Part shown: in pieces, positions 1 through 7,017 of the stretch
Position numbering within the stretch: position 1 is the first letter of the stretch
Layout: every line of letters starts with the position of its first letter
NCBI RefSeq assembly: GCF_013386165.1
Contig: NZ_JACAOS010000021.1
Coordinates: 392 to 62,625 of the forward strand
Origin: Pseudomonas gingeri
Lineage (GTDB): Bacteria; Pseudomonadota; Gammaproteobacteria; Pseudomonadales; Pseudomonadaceae
Direction: 5' to 3'
Length of the DNA stretch: 62,234 nt
Translations under genes and position numbers: made by a program
Notes under the pieces: generated by a model
Told to the model about the DNA's origin: nothing
What the model saw: only the letters and a program-made list of their open reading frames with translations
The model's database searches: none

Positions 1-277
1 CGGCGCGGCAGTTGATCATGCGCTTTTCGTCGACCGCGACACGGGCCGAGGCGCCTTCGAGTTCAGCCAGGCCTTCGGCAACGTCCAGGGCGTCGAGAGC
101 AGCCTTGGCACGCGCGATGGCGGCCGAGTCGGAAGCGGTCACGGCGCGGGCCTCTTGGGCCGCGGCGCCACCGGCGCTGTCGAGGCGGTCCATGTTGGCC
201 TCGGTGGCGTGACCGGCGTTGATGCCCTTGATGGCAGCTACGCCTTCTTCCTTGTCGAATTCGTCCCAGCTCAGCAT
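1..277 (-). CDS. nrdB: Ribonucleotide reductase class Ia beta subunit, N-terminal part
   Basis: Cut by the left edge; 92 residues are visible. NrdB carries the diiron-tyrosyl radical centre that, with NrdA, reduces ribonucleoside diphosphates in the cytoplasm. The visible part opens MLSWDEFDKEEG, runs through an Ala-rich linker typical of Pseudomonas NrdB, and reaches EKRMINCRA, the conserved entry to the radical domain. The start is fixed by an AAGGA ribosome site just upstream. The iron ligands lie outside the window. The gene next to it on the 5' side is unrelated (DUF2784), so nrdA is not immediately upstream and nrdB has its own promoter. Confidence 0.88.
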   Translation of the reverse strand, partial: MLSWDEFDKEEGVAAIKGINAGHATEANMDRLDSAGGAAAQEARAVTASDSAAIARAKAALDALDVAEGLAELEGASARVAVDEKRMINCRA

Positions 278-442
278 CGGATATTCCTTGTATAGGGTGT
301 TGGTAGGCCTGGTTCACTGCCTTCTCGTCAGGCAGGTAGACACGTGTTTAGAACTCCCGTTCAACAGGATTCACAGCACAAGCAGGCATCGGAAAACCCT
401 GATGTTTCAGGGGGGTGAGAGGTGCCGTAGGACATTGATGGC

Positions 443-489
443 ACATCATGTAGTGTTTTTCTTCGTGGTCGGCACACTATATGGTGGTT
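443..489. promoter_or_regulatory. Paired NrdR-type boxes
   Basis: Two AT-rich sites resemble the 16-base NrdR consensus (acaCwAtATaTwGtgt): ACATCATGTAGTGTTT at 443-458 and ACACTATATGGTGGTT at 474-489. Their starts are exactly 31 bases apart, the spacing known for cooperative NrdR binding on ribonucleotide reductase promoters. One box covers the -10 element and the other lies just downstream of the inferred start. Each box matches the consensus imperfectly (about 11-12 of 16); spacing and position carry the call. Confidence 0.68.
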
Positions 490-504
490 TTGTCAGAGGG
501 TCAA
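476..504 (-). promoter_or_regulatory. Sigma-70 promoter of nrdB
   Basis: On the minus strand, TTGACC (499-504) is followed after exactly 17 bases by TATAGT (476-481). Transcription would start near 469 and leave a leader of about 190 bases before nrdB. The -10 element lies inside one of the two NrdR-type boxes, as expected for a repressed promoter. Confidence 0.7.
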
Positions 505-553
505 TCTGGGAAGCCGCGACGCGCTGTTTCGTCGCAGCACGTCGGCCAGGTGC

Positions 554-928
554 CTAGAGAGCGGCTTTCAGGCCTCTGGTTTTGAACAGGCGCAGGTAAA
601 CCGCGAGGTTGAGCAGCAGCACCAAGGCGCCCAGGCCAAGCTGTATGGTCGGTGTCAGTCCGGCGGGGTAGATCAGCGGAATCAGGTAGTGCTCGATAAA
701 ACCCTCACCATAACCGCCTTGTCCGGCGGCCTGGCGAAAGAGGTTTTCCCAGCGGGTCAGTGGGCACTCCAGATGGAAGACTTCAACGGCCACACCCCAG
801 GTCGCGGCGGGCAGGTGCAGCCAGATCAAACGGCGCCATTTGAGCACCAGCAGCCCGCCAAACAGCACGAACAGGATAAACAACAGGTGAAACGACACCA
901 GCCCGTCGGCCGCTATCCGGTAGAACAT
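554..928 (-). CDS. DUF2784 family small membrane protein
   Basis: A 124-residue integral inner-membrane protein that I place in DUF2784. Hydrophobic stretches lie at about residues 10-30, 37-50, 78-90 and 93-113, with charged connectors (KWRR, RLFKTRG). A conserved-looking middle, FHLECPLTRWENLFRQ, precedes a Gly-rich loop. The start at MFYRIA has a GGAAG ribosome site; longer in-frame starts upstream read through unlikely sequence. No biochemical function is known for the family. It lies between nrdB and a DapA-like gene on the same strand, but the nrdB promoter between them argues against one operon with nrdB. Confidence 0.75.
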   Translation of the reverse strand: MFYRIAADGLVSFHLLFILFVLFGGLLVLKWRRLIWLHLPAATWGVAVEVFHLECPLTRWENLFRQAAGQGGYGEGFIEHYLIPLIYPAGLTPTIQLGLGALVLLLNLAVYLRLFKTRGLKAAL

Positions 929-993
929 CTCGACTTCCTTTTCTGATCCATGACGCAAGTCCGGACATCCTACGCGGCTGGCTGATCCGGTTT

Positions 994-1869
994 CTACCGC
1001 GCCTTGCTCTTGAGTGTTGCCAGGATGTTTTCCAGGTGTTGGCTCGTGGCTTCGCTGCTGACTTGCATGGGCGCGCGCAGTTCGTCGCGGATCAGCCCTT
1101 GAAGGGCCAGGGCGGTTTTCACCGGGCCGGGATTGGGCTCGACGAACAGCGCCTGGATCAACGGTGTCAGTTGGAAAAACGTCGTCCTGGCGGCCGCGAG
1201 CTGCTGACCCTGGATCTGTCGATGCAACTGTACGAACAGCTCGGGATGGAGATGTGCCGAGGCGGCAATTGCCCCGGTTGCACCGAGGCACAAAGCATTG
1301 AACATCTGGTTATCCTCGCCGCACAACACATCGACCAGGCCGCTGGCCAGCAATGCCAGGGTGTTGCCCAGGTTGCCGCCACAGTCCTTGATGGCGACGA
1401 TATTTTCATGGGCGACGATGTTGAGCAGGGTTGCCTGCTCGAAGCTCACCCCGGTGCGGTAGGGAATGTCGTAGACAATGATCGGCACGCTGGAAGCATC
1501 GGCGACGGTCTTGAAAAAGCCTTCCAGACCGGCCTGGGAAGGACGAATGTAATAAGGCGCGGGCACCAGCAGGCCAGCCAGGGGGCGCTTGAGTATCTCG
1601 CTCTGGAACTGCAGCAGTTCAGTCAGGTTGTTGCCCGCCAGGCCCATCACCACCCGTTGCGACGGGACCCATTCCAGCACGGCATCCAGCACCGCCAGTT
1701 GTTCGTGTTTGCCCAGTGCGGCGGCTTCCCCGGTGGTGCCACAGACCACGATGCCGTCGACGCCGCTGTCCAGCAGATGAGCGACCAGGCGCCGCAAGGC
1801 GACGAAGTCGATGGCCTGGTTCACGAACGGCGTGACGAGGGGAACCCAGATACCTTGAAACGATGACAT
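994..1869 (-). CDS. Dihydrodipicolinate synthase family aldolase/lyase (DapA paralogue)
   Basis: A 291-residue class I aldolase of the DapA/N-acetylneuraminate lyase family. It keeps the full active site at E. coli DapA numbering: GTTGE (44-48), Tyr133 and Arg138 in YDIPYRTG, and the Schiff-base Lys161 in AIKDCGG. It could condense pyruvate with aspartate semialdehyde, but the family also includes many sugar-acid and hydroxyproline-type lyases. A solitary copy with no lysine genes around it is more likely a paralogue than the main DapA. The start has AGGAG just upstream. It is transcribed alone. Confidence 0.82.
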   Translation of the reverse strand: MSSFQGIWVPLVTPFVNQAIDFVALRRLVAHLLDSGVDGIVVCGTTGEAAALGKHEQLAVLDAVLEWVPSQRVVMGLAGNNLTELLQFQSEILKRPLAGLLVPAPYYIRPSQAGLEGFFKTVADASSVPIIVYDIPYRTGVSFEQATLLNIVAHENIVAIKDCGGNLGNTLALLASGLVDVLCGEDNQMFNALCLGATGAIAASAHLHPELFVQLHRQIQGQQLAAARTTFFQLTPLIQALFVEPNPGPVKTALALQGLIRDELRAPMQVSSEATSQHLENILATLKSKAR

Positions 1870-2185
1870 GCACTTTCTCCTGATGGTTGACCGTGTCGTC
1901 ACCGTCAGAAGCGTAGGAGGAAGTTGGGAAGGAGGAGGGGTGACCCGTCGTCGCGCTCAATGTCCTGTCAGCTCATCTGACGGGACAGCGCGCCCCGGTC
2001 ACATGAGCGACTGTTTCTTCGATTTAGGGGCAAACGCAACGCACGCCGGGGCCTTGGCATTCAAGCCAACGGCGACAGCGATGTAGTTGAGCGTTGCGGA
2101 CATGTTTGTTTGCACCCTGGATCAGGCGTCCATTTTTAAAAGCTGGCGATGGGTTTGTCAATCGTCGATGTGTGGGACGTGCGGC
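1870..2185. other. Intergenic stretch, no gene seen
   Basis: 316 bases lie between the DapA-like start and the monooxygenase stop. A purine-rich run (about 1905-1940) stands out on the plus strand. I find no convincing hairpin terminator with a T-run, no gene with a ribosome site, and no clear promoter for the DapA-like gene. Confidence 0.5.
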
Positions 2186-3292
2186 TCACGCTTCGGCGCC
2201 CAGCTGGCTTTTCATCCGTTCCAGGTTCTCTTCGGGTGAGTCTGCCATCATCATTTTATGGGCTTCGGCCGCCGCGAGGGCGGCGCGTTCGAACATCACC
2301 TGCTCGTGGGCGCGAACCGCGGCTTTCCAGTCCCGCTCATCCAGCAGTGCATCCGCCAGGTCCACCGCGTCGCGCAATGCCAGGTTGGCGCCTTCACCGG
2401 CGGGGGGCATCAGGTGCGCGGCATCACCGAGCAAGGTGACACCGGTGCGGTGCTCCCAGCGATGTTCGATCGGCAGCACATGGACCGGCCAGGGGCGCAC
2501 CGGCTCATCCGCGACCTGAAGCAGTTGCAGCAAGGAGGCATCCCAGTCCTGGAAGTCGTGGAGCAGGTCGCCCCTGGTTTTTGCTTCGTGTGGCGTTGCC
2601 TGGTGGTAGAGACCGGCATACACGCGGATACGCGCGTTGGCATTGCGTTGGGCAAAGATCGTCTTGCGCTTGCCCTTGGCGATCAGCATGCCACGCCCCA
2701 CCTGGTGCGCGACATCGGGATGACGGGCATCGGCATCGGGGATGGAGACTTCATGCAGGGTGAGCCCGGTGAAGGTCGGCTCGGTTGCCGAGACCAGCGC
2801 GCGCACCTTGGACCAGGCACCGTCGGCGCCGACCACCAGTTCAAAGCGCTGCTTCAGGCCGTTATCGAAGTGCAGTTCGGTATAACCATCGTCTTGTTGT
2901 TCGGCTGCCCTGAGGGTGTGGCCCCAGCGCAAGGTGTCTTCCGGGATCGACTCCAGCAGCAGCTCCCTGAGTTGGCCGCGATCGATCTCGGGACGCTCTC
3001 CGCTGGCCGCATCGGCCTTTTCCAGCAGCAGCGTGCCGTGCTGGTCGAACAGGCGCAGGCCCTGGTCTTCATAGCGGGCGAACTGCTGAAAGACATCGAA
3101 CAATCCGCCCAGGCGCAGCGCGTATTGGCCGGTTTCCACGTGCAGGTCGAGCATGCCGCCCTGTGGCCGGTGCGAGAGGGATTCGTCACGGTCAAAAATC
3201 AGGAAAGGCACGTCCTTGAGGTACAGCATGCGGGCCAGCATCAAGCCGCCGAGACCGGCGCCGACGATGGCGATACGTGGATTCGAGACCAT
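2186..3292 (-). CDS. TetX-like FAD-dependent monooxygenase
   Basis: A 368-residue group A flavin monooxygenase. The N-terminal Rossmann motif GAGLGGL (about 11-17) binds the ADP part of FAD, GADGAWS (about 155-161) is the second FAD/NADPH fingerprint, and GDAAHLMPPAGEGAN (about 287-301) is the third. The overall shape resembles TetX and related aromatic or polyketide hydroxylases. The substrate is not shown by the sequence; tetracycline inactivation is one possibility, but most chromosomal homologues are uncharacterised. It is divergent from a MarR regulator across a 77-base gap holding perfect nested dyads, so it is probably derepressed by a small ligand. Confidence 0.82.
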   Translation of the reverse strand: MVSNPRIAIVGAGLGGLMLARMLYLKDVPFLIFDRDESLSHRPQGGMLDLHVETGQYALRLGGLFDVFQQFARYEDQGLRLFDQHGTLLLEKADAASGERPEIDRGQLRELLLESIPEDTLRWGHTLRAAEQQDDGYTELHFDNGLKQRFELVVGADGAWSKVRALVSATEPTFTGLTLHEVSIPDADARHPDVAHQVGRGMLIAKGKRKTIFAQRNANARIRVYAGLYHQATPHEAKTRGDLLHDFQDWDASLLQLLQVADEPVRPWPVHVLPIEHRWEHRTGVTLLGDAAHLMPPAGEGANLALRDAVDLADALLDERDWKAAVRAHEQVMFERAALAAAEAHKMMMADSPEENLERMKSQLGAEA

Positions 3293-3313
3293 GGTGTCAT
3301 TCCAGAGCGCGCT

Positions 3314-3358
3314 TTGTCATAGGCACCTATGATGTATTAGCATAGGTGCCTATGACAA
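3314..3358. promoter_or_regulatory. MarR-type double operator
   Basis: An 18-base arm, TTGTCATAGGCACCTATG (3314-3331), is repeated as an exact inverted copy at 3341-3358 after a 9-base spacer. Each arm is itself nearly palindromic (CATAGG-CA-CCTATG), giving two 14-base dyads, each suited to one MarR dimer. TTGTCA at each outer end can serve as a -35 for one of the two divergent genes, with TAGCAT or CATCAT 18 bases inward as weak -10 elements. Binding should therefore block both promoters. Confidence 0.75.
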
Positions 3359-3369
3359 GGGGTCGCTAC

Positions 3370-3840
3370 ATGAACTATTCAGATCTGAACCGGGTGCCGT
3401 CCTTCCTGATCAAGCGCGTGTCGCAGGAGTTGATCCGGCAGGCCGAGGTGCGTTTGCGCCCGTTGGGGATTGGCATGGCCAGCATGCCGGTGTTGGGAGC
3501 GTTGCAGTGGGGAGAGGCGCGGACCCAGGCTGAGCTCGCGCGCTTGTTGCAGGTCGAGCAGCCGTCCATGGCCCAGACCCTGGCCCGTCTGGAACGGGAT
3601 CAATTGATCCGCCGCCGGCCCGATCCGGAACACAAGCGCATCCAGCTCGTCGAGTTGACCGAGTTGGCACTCGCTCGGATACCAGAGGCGAAACAGATCC
3701 TGGGCGAGGGCAACACCAAGGCGCTACAGGGGTTCAGCGAGGAGGAGGTGGCCCGTTTTGTGGACTTTCTGCAGCGGGCCAATGCCAATTTGCGTGCTGA
3801 TTCGCCAGAAAATCAAAAGGCAAATCCTTCTGCCAGTTGA
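3370..3840 (+). CDS. MarR family transcriptional regulator
   Basis: A 156-residue winged-helix dimer. The HTH lies at about 49-68 (QAELARLLQVEQPSMAQTLA) and the wing at about 72-90 (LIRRRPDPEHKRIQLVELT), with dimer helices at both ends. The ATG at 3370 is preceded by AAGGGG; an upstream ATG at 3346 falls inside the operator and is less likely. Divergence from the flavin monooxygenase, with perfect dyads between them, points to a local autoregulated repressor. The last 28 bases overlap the 3' end of the convergent antitoxin-like gene. Confidence 0.87.
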   Translation: MNYSDLNRVPSFLIKRVSQELIRQAEVRLRPLGIGMASMPVLGALQWGEARTQAELARLLQVEQPSMAQTLARLERDQLIRRRPDPEHKRIQLVELTELALARIPEAKQILGEGNTKALQGFSEEEVARFVDFLQRANANLRADSPENQKANPSAS

Positions 3841-4262
3841 ATGAGCATCTCCTCGACCTGACGGGTTCCCTGGATAGTCGACAGCATGGCCATGGGGCTT
3901 TTTCCCGAGAAGCGGTCCTTGGGCTTGGACAGCCAGCGCCTGGCTTTTTCGTCATTACCGAAAGGCGTCTCAGCCATGGCGATGATGTGAGCCGCACGAA
4001 ACAACCGGTCACTTTCATCGGCCGTCAGCCGCTGATCCTTGGCTACACGGGTCTTGAGGGTTTTGAGCGGAATGATCTGATCGCGCTCCAGAGGCGTGAC
4101 ATCGCCCTGGTCGCACAGCTGCATCAGCCTCTGGGCTTCGAAGCCGAACTGGATCATCTCGTGGGTTTCGAGTTCGCTCGCATCCGTCGGAATCTGCAGG
4201 AGGTATTCCAGCCGCAGCCGATAGGCCCCGTAGGCGGGTTCTCGCATTACTTCGGCTAGCAT
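3813..4262 (-). CDS. ParS/MbcA (DUF2384) antitoxin-like protein, orphan
   Basis: 149 residues. The C-terminal part (about 105-149: KARRWLSKPK, then GKSPMAMLSTIQGTRQVEEML) is the DUF2384 toxin-binding module of Xre/MbcA/ParS antitoxins, partners of RES-domain toxins. The N-terminal half is helical, as in the atypical HTH part of these proteins. A RES toxin would normally follow immediately downstream on the same strand. Here the gene instead runs into the 3' end of marR, and no RES gene is visible nearby. It is either an orphan remnant or a regulator that acts alone. The start has AGAGG upstream. Confidence 0.66.
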   Translation of the reverse strand: MLAEVMREPAYGAYRLRLEYLLQIPTDASELETHEMIQFGFEAQRLMQLCDQGDVTPLERDQIIPLKTLKTRVAKDQRLTADESDRLFRAAHIIAMAETPFGNDEKARRWLSKPKDRFSGKSPMAMLSTIQGTRQVEEMLIQLAEGFAF

Positions 4263-4316
4263 GGGATATACCTCTTGTGTGCGGTATTTGCCGAATAATT
4301 GAAAGTGTCGATGGTT

Positions 4317-5240
4317 TCAAGATTGGGTTGACTGACTCTCCACCGACGCTGCCTCGATCACCATTTCGCGAAATCGCCGCAGCACCGACGAGGTATCTCC
4401 CACGCGGGTCGCCAAATGCAGTGGTGCGATCAGGCCCGGGCACTGCGACAGCGCGCGATAGGTGATCCCATCACCGCGCAGGCGTTGCATCGAGGCCGGG
4501 ACAATGGAAATCCCCAGCCCGGCCGCGACCAGGCTCAAGGTGGCGGCCATACGCGGTGCTTCCTGAATCACCTGGGGGCTGAATCCTGCTTCACGGCACG
4601 CCACCAGGATGGCGTCGTAAAGCCCCAGGCCCACCCGGCGGCGATACAGCACAAAGGCTTCGCCAGCGAGTGCGGACAAGGGCAGGGGGACGCTGCTGTC
4701 TTGCGCCAGGGGATGATCCATCGGCAGCGCCAACAGCATTGGTTCAACCAGAATCGGTTCGGCCTGCAAGGTCGGTGTGCCGCTCAAGGGTGAGCGGACG
4801 AATGCGGCATCCAGGCGTTCGTGTACCAGGGCGTCCATCAACTCACCGGTACCGGCTTCTTCCAGGGCTACCGACACGCCGGAAAAGGTCTCGCGGAAAT
4901 GCCGCAGTACACCCGGGACAAACGGATGCAACGCCGCCGAACTGGTGAAGCCAACACCGAGCCGGCCCTGTTCGCCGCGGGCGGCGCGGCGCACCACCTC
5001 GGTCACGCCCTCGGCCCGGGCCAACACGGCGCGAGCTTCTTCCAGTAGAGCCAGGCCCGCCGTGGTCGGACGAACACCGCGCGGCAAGCGCTCCATCAGT
5101 GCCACACCCATCTCGGCTTCGAGCTTCTGCAACAGGCGGGTGAGGGGCGGTTGCTGCATATGCAGGCGTTCCGCCGCCCGGGTGATATGACCTTCTTCGG
5201 CGATCACGACAAATGCATGCAGGCGACGTAGCTCTAGCAT
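4317..5240 (-). CDS. LysR family transcriptional regulator (BenM/CatM-like)
   Basis: 307 residues. The N-terminal winged HTH (about 1-60: LHAFVVIAEEGHITRAAERL, then QPPLTRLLQKLE) is followed by a two-lobe effector domain, about 90-300. The sequence style (LELRRLHAFV, QPPLTR) is that of the BenM/CatM/AlsR branch, which respond to small organic acids. It is divergent from tam, with a T-N11-A dyad five bases from its own start, so autoregulation and control of tam are likely. The effector is unknown; a trans-aconitate-like acid would fit the neighbour but is only inference. Confidence 0.85.
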   Translation of the reverse strand: MLELRRLHAFVVIAEEGHITRAAERLHMQQPPLTRLLQKLEAEMGVALMERLPRGVRPTTAGLALLEEARAVLARAEGVTEVVRRAARGEQGRLGVGFTSSAALHPFVPGVLRHFRETFSGVSVALEEAGTGELMDALVHERLDAAFVRSPLSGTPTLQAEPILVEPMLLALPMDHPLAQDSSVPLPLSALAGEAFVLYRRRVGLGLYDAILVACREAGFSPQVIQEAPRMAATLSLVAAGLGISIVPASMQRLRGDGITYRALSQCPGLIAPLHLATRVGDTSSVLRRFREMVIEAASVESQSTQS

Positions 5241-5244
5241 TTCA

Positions 5245-5259
5245 ATACCTTTTCAGTAT
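5245..5259. promoter_or_regulatory. LysR-type operator (T-N11-A)
   Basis: ATACCTTTTCAGTAT is an interrupted dyad of LysR-box form (T5246-N11-A5258), just upstream of the LysR start and 84 bases before tam. It fits the autoregulatory site of the divergent regulator. Confidence 0.5.
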
Positions 5260-5342
5260 GGCAACTCGTCATTATTAGCATTTGTCATCATGGCGTGCAA
5301 AACCTACGCTTGTGCTCACTCCCACACACAAGAGGAAGCGTC

Positions 5343-6107
5343 ATGACCTGGTCAGCCAAGCAGTATTCGACATTTGAAGAAGAACGTACCCGCCCGGTCC
5401 GCGATCTGGTGGCCGCGATCCCCACCGGTTCGGTTGGCGTGGCCGTCGACCTGGGCTGCGGCCCGGGTAACTCCACCGAGGTTCTGGCCCAGCGTTTTCC
5501 CGAGGCCCGGGTCACCGGTATGGACAGCTCCGATGACATGCTCGTCAGTGCCCGGAAGCGCTTGCCGGCATTGAATTTTGAACTGGCCGATATCGCCGCC
5601 TGGAACCCGGACCAGACCTTTGATGTGATCCTGGCCAATGCCTCGCTGCAATGGGTGCCGGATCACGCCACGCTCTACCCCCATCTGGTGAGCAAGCTGG
5701 CGGCTGGCGGCAGCCTGGCGGTGCAGACCCCGGACAATATGCAGGAGCCGTCCCACCGGCTGGCACGGGAAGTGGCGGCAGAGGGCCCCTGGGCAGACAA
5801 GATCGGTGCGGTACGGCACCCGCCACGGCATGACGCGACTTTCTACTATGAACTGCTGCGGCCGCACTGCACGACGGTGGATGTCTGGCGCACCACCTAT
5901 CACCATCCGTTGGCCGGTGGTCACGCTGCCGTGGTGGAGTGGTTCAAGGGCTCCGCGCTGCGGCCATACCTGGCGCCGCTGGATGAGGCGGAAAAGGCGG
6001 CTTACTTGCAGCGCTACCTGACGGCGATCAGCGAGGCTTATCCGGCACTGGCCGATGGCACGGTGCTGCTGCCGTTCCCGCGGCTGTTCGTGGTCGCGCG
6101 TCGCTGA
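5343..6107 (+). CDS. tam: Trans-aconitate 2-methyltransferase
   Basis: 254 residues, the usual length of Tam. This cytoplasmic SAM-dependent class I methyltransferase esterifies trans-aconitate, an inhibitor of aconitase formed from cis-aconitate. The SAM-binding motif DLGCGPGNST lies at about 36-45, the acidic strand-2 motif GMDSSDDML at about 59-67 and NASLQWVPDH at about 99-108. MTWSAKQY is the characteristic Tam start; AGGAAG precedes the ATG, and an upstream in-frame start adds unrelated residues. It stands alone, facing a divergent LysR regulator. Confidence 0.85.
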   Translation: MTWSAKQYSTFEEERTRPVRDLVAAIPTGSVGVAVDLGCGPGNSTEVLAQRFPEARVTGMDSSDDMLVSARKRLPALNFELADIAAWNPDQTFDVILANASLQWVPDHATLYPHLVSKLAAGGSLAVQTPDNMQEPSHRLAREVAAEGPWADKIGAVRHPPRHDATFYYELLRPHCTTVDVWRTTYHHPLAGGHAAVVEWFKGSALRPYLAPLDEAEKAAYLQRYLTAISEAYPALADGTVLLPFPRLFVVARR

Positions 6108-6219
6108 GCGTAGCGCGGTGCTTGCCAAGGTGATCTGCCAGCGGCCCGGTGCGATGAAAAAGGACATCGCACGGCTCAAGTTTGAAGGGGGCGATCACCA
6201 GGGCAGCGGCGTCTTTGAG

Positions 6220-6561
6220 TCAGGCGTGATGCAGCAGGTACTCGCTCAGCGCCTGGCGTGTCAGGTCGTTGAGGGTCACTTTCTGGCGCGTCGCGGTCAG
6301 CGCGGCGGCCAGATGAAGGTCGTGGCCTACACGCACGTTGAATGAGCCCTTGCACGGCATTTCGGGAGCCTGGTTCAACTGTTGGCAGGTGTCGAGATAG
6401 TCGTCTACGGCCGCTTTGAACGCCGCTTCCAGTTCCGCCACGGTTTGCCCTTCATAACTTACCAAGGCCCGGATGAACTGGAGTTTGCCGAACAGGCAGT
6501 TATCCTCGACGCTGGCTTCGATGGAGCCGTAATAGCTTTTGTAATGCATCTGATTACTCAC
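6220..6561 (-). CDS. hicB: HicB family antitoxin
   Basis: 113 residues. The N-terminal HicB fold (about 1-70: GSIEASVEDNCLFGKLQFI and VAELEAAFKAAVDDYLDTC) is a partial RNase H-like domain that caps the toxin. The C-terminal 45 residues (GSFNVRVGHDLHLAAALTA and TLNDLTRQALSEYL) form a ribbon-helix-helix DNA-binding domain. It is the second gene of a hicA-hicB pair with a four-base ATGA overlap, and probably autorepresses the pair through the dyad at 6823-6842. Confidence 0.87.
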   Translation of the reverse strand: MSNQMHYKSYYGSIEASVEDNCLFGKLQFIRALVSYEGQTVAELEAAFKAAVDDYLDTCQQLNQAPEMPCKGSFNVRVGHDLHLAAALTATRQKVTLNDLTRQALSEYLLHHA

Positions 6562-6809
6562 GAAATCAGTCCTCCTGAACGCAGGTGATCAATCACCTGG
6601 CGCTTGATATAGGTTTTCAGCTCGTTGCCAGGATGAGGCTTGTGCAGGTTGATGGCTGCCTGCGGGTTGCCGTTGTCGAACTTGACTCGACTACCTGAGC
6701 CTTCGAGCGGGCGGTAGCCAAGATGGCGCAGTAGCGTGACCAACTCCGTCCAGGTAAAGCTCGACCAGGGGTTGAGCAGTTTTGCGAGCAATTTTTCATT
6801 CTTGGACAC
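6558..6809 (-). CDS. hicA: HicA family mRNA interferase toxin
   Basis: 83 residues from the GTG at 6807-6809. That start is chosen because a perfect AAGGAGG (6814-6820) sits just before it; the ATG 18 bases upstream would place the ribosome site inside the gene. The fold is a double-stranded-RNA-binding-like toxin that cleaves mRNA. Visible features are ELVTLLRHLGYRPLEGSGSRVKF (seen in two parts) and the catalytic His in AAINLHKPHPGNELK. The gene order toxin-antitoxin with ATGA coupling is typical of HicAB. The system looks intact. Confidence 0.87.
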   Translation of the reverse strand: MSKNEKLLAKLLNPWSSFTWTELVTLLRHLGYRPLEGSGSRVKFDNGNPQAAINLHKPHPGNELKTYIKRQVIDHLRSGGLIS

Positions 6810-6822
6810 CAAGCCTCCTTGC

Positions 6823-6859
6823 TGCAACTAAATATAGTCGCACTGATGTTGTGGGTCAA
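6823..6859 (-). promoter_or_regulatory. hicAB promoter with overlapping dyad operator
   Basis: On the minus strand, TTGACC (6854-6859), 17 bases and TATATT (6831-6836) form a strong promoter for hicA. The -10 lies in a 20-base dyad at 6823-6842: TGC-A-ACTA, four bases, TAGT-C-GCA, with one mismatch. This is the natural target for the HicB ribbon-helix-helix domain. Confidence 0.65.
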
Positions 6860-6973
6860 GATTGAGGGGTTTTACCGGGGAGTTCAATGGGGTTTGCGGG
6901 CCTGCTTACGTTTCCCGTGTGCTTTCTGGACGGGTCCTACAGGAACGATGCATTGGACACAGGAGGGCGAACT

Positions 6974-7000
6974 GTTTGCACCCGCTCGGCGGGCGCAAAC
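6974..7000. terminator. Hairpin downstream of ppnN
   Basis: A 12-base stem, GTTTGCACCCGC with GCGGGCGCAAAC and a TCG loop, has one mispaired position. It lies 18 bases past the ppnN stop. Neither strand shows a T-run, so it may be a mRNA-stabilising end rather than a classical terminator. Confidence 0.5.
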
Positions 7001-7017
7001 AGATCGTTGTCGCGGGT

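Noticed and set aside
6149..6172. GTGCGATG/CATCGCAC hairpin as a terminator of tam
   Set aside because: The stem is exact but no T-run follows on either strand, so function cannot be assigned.
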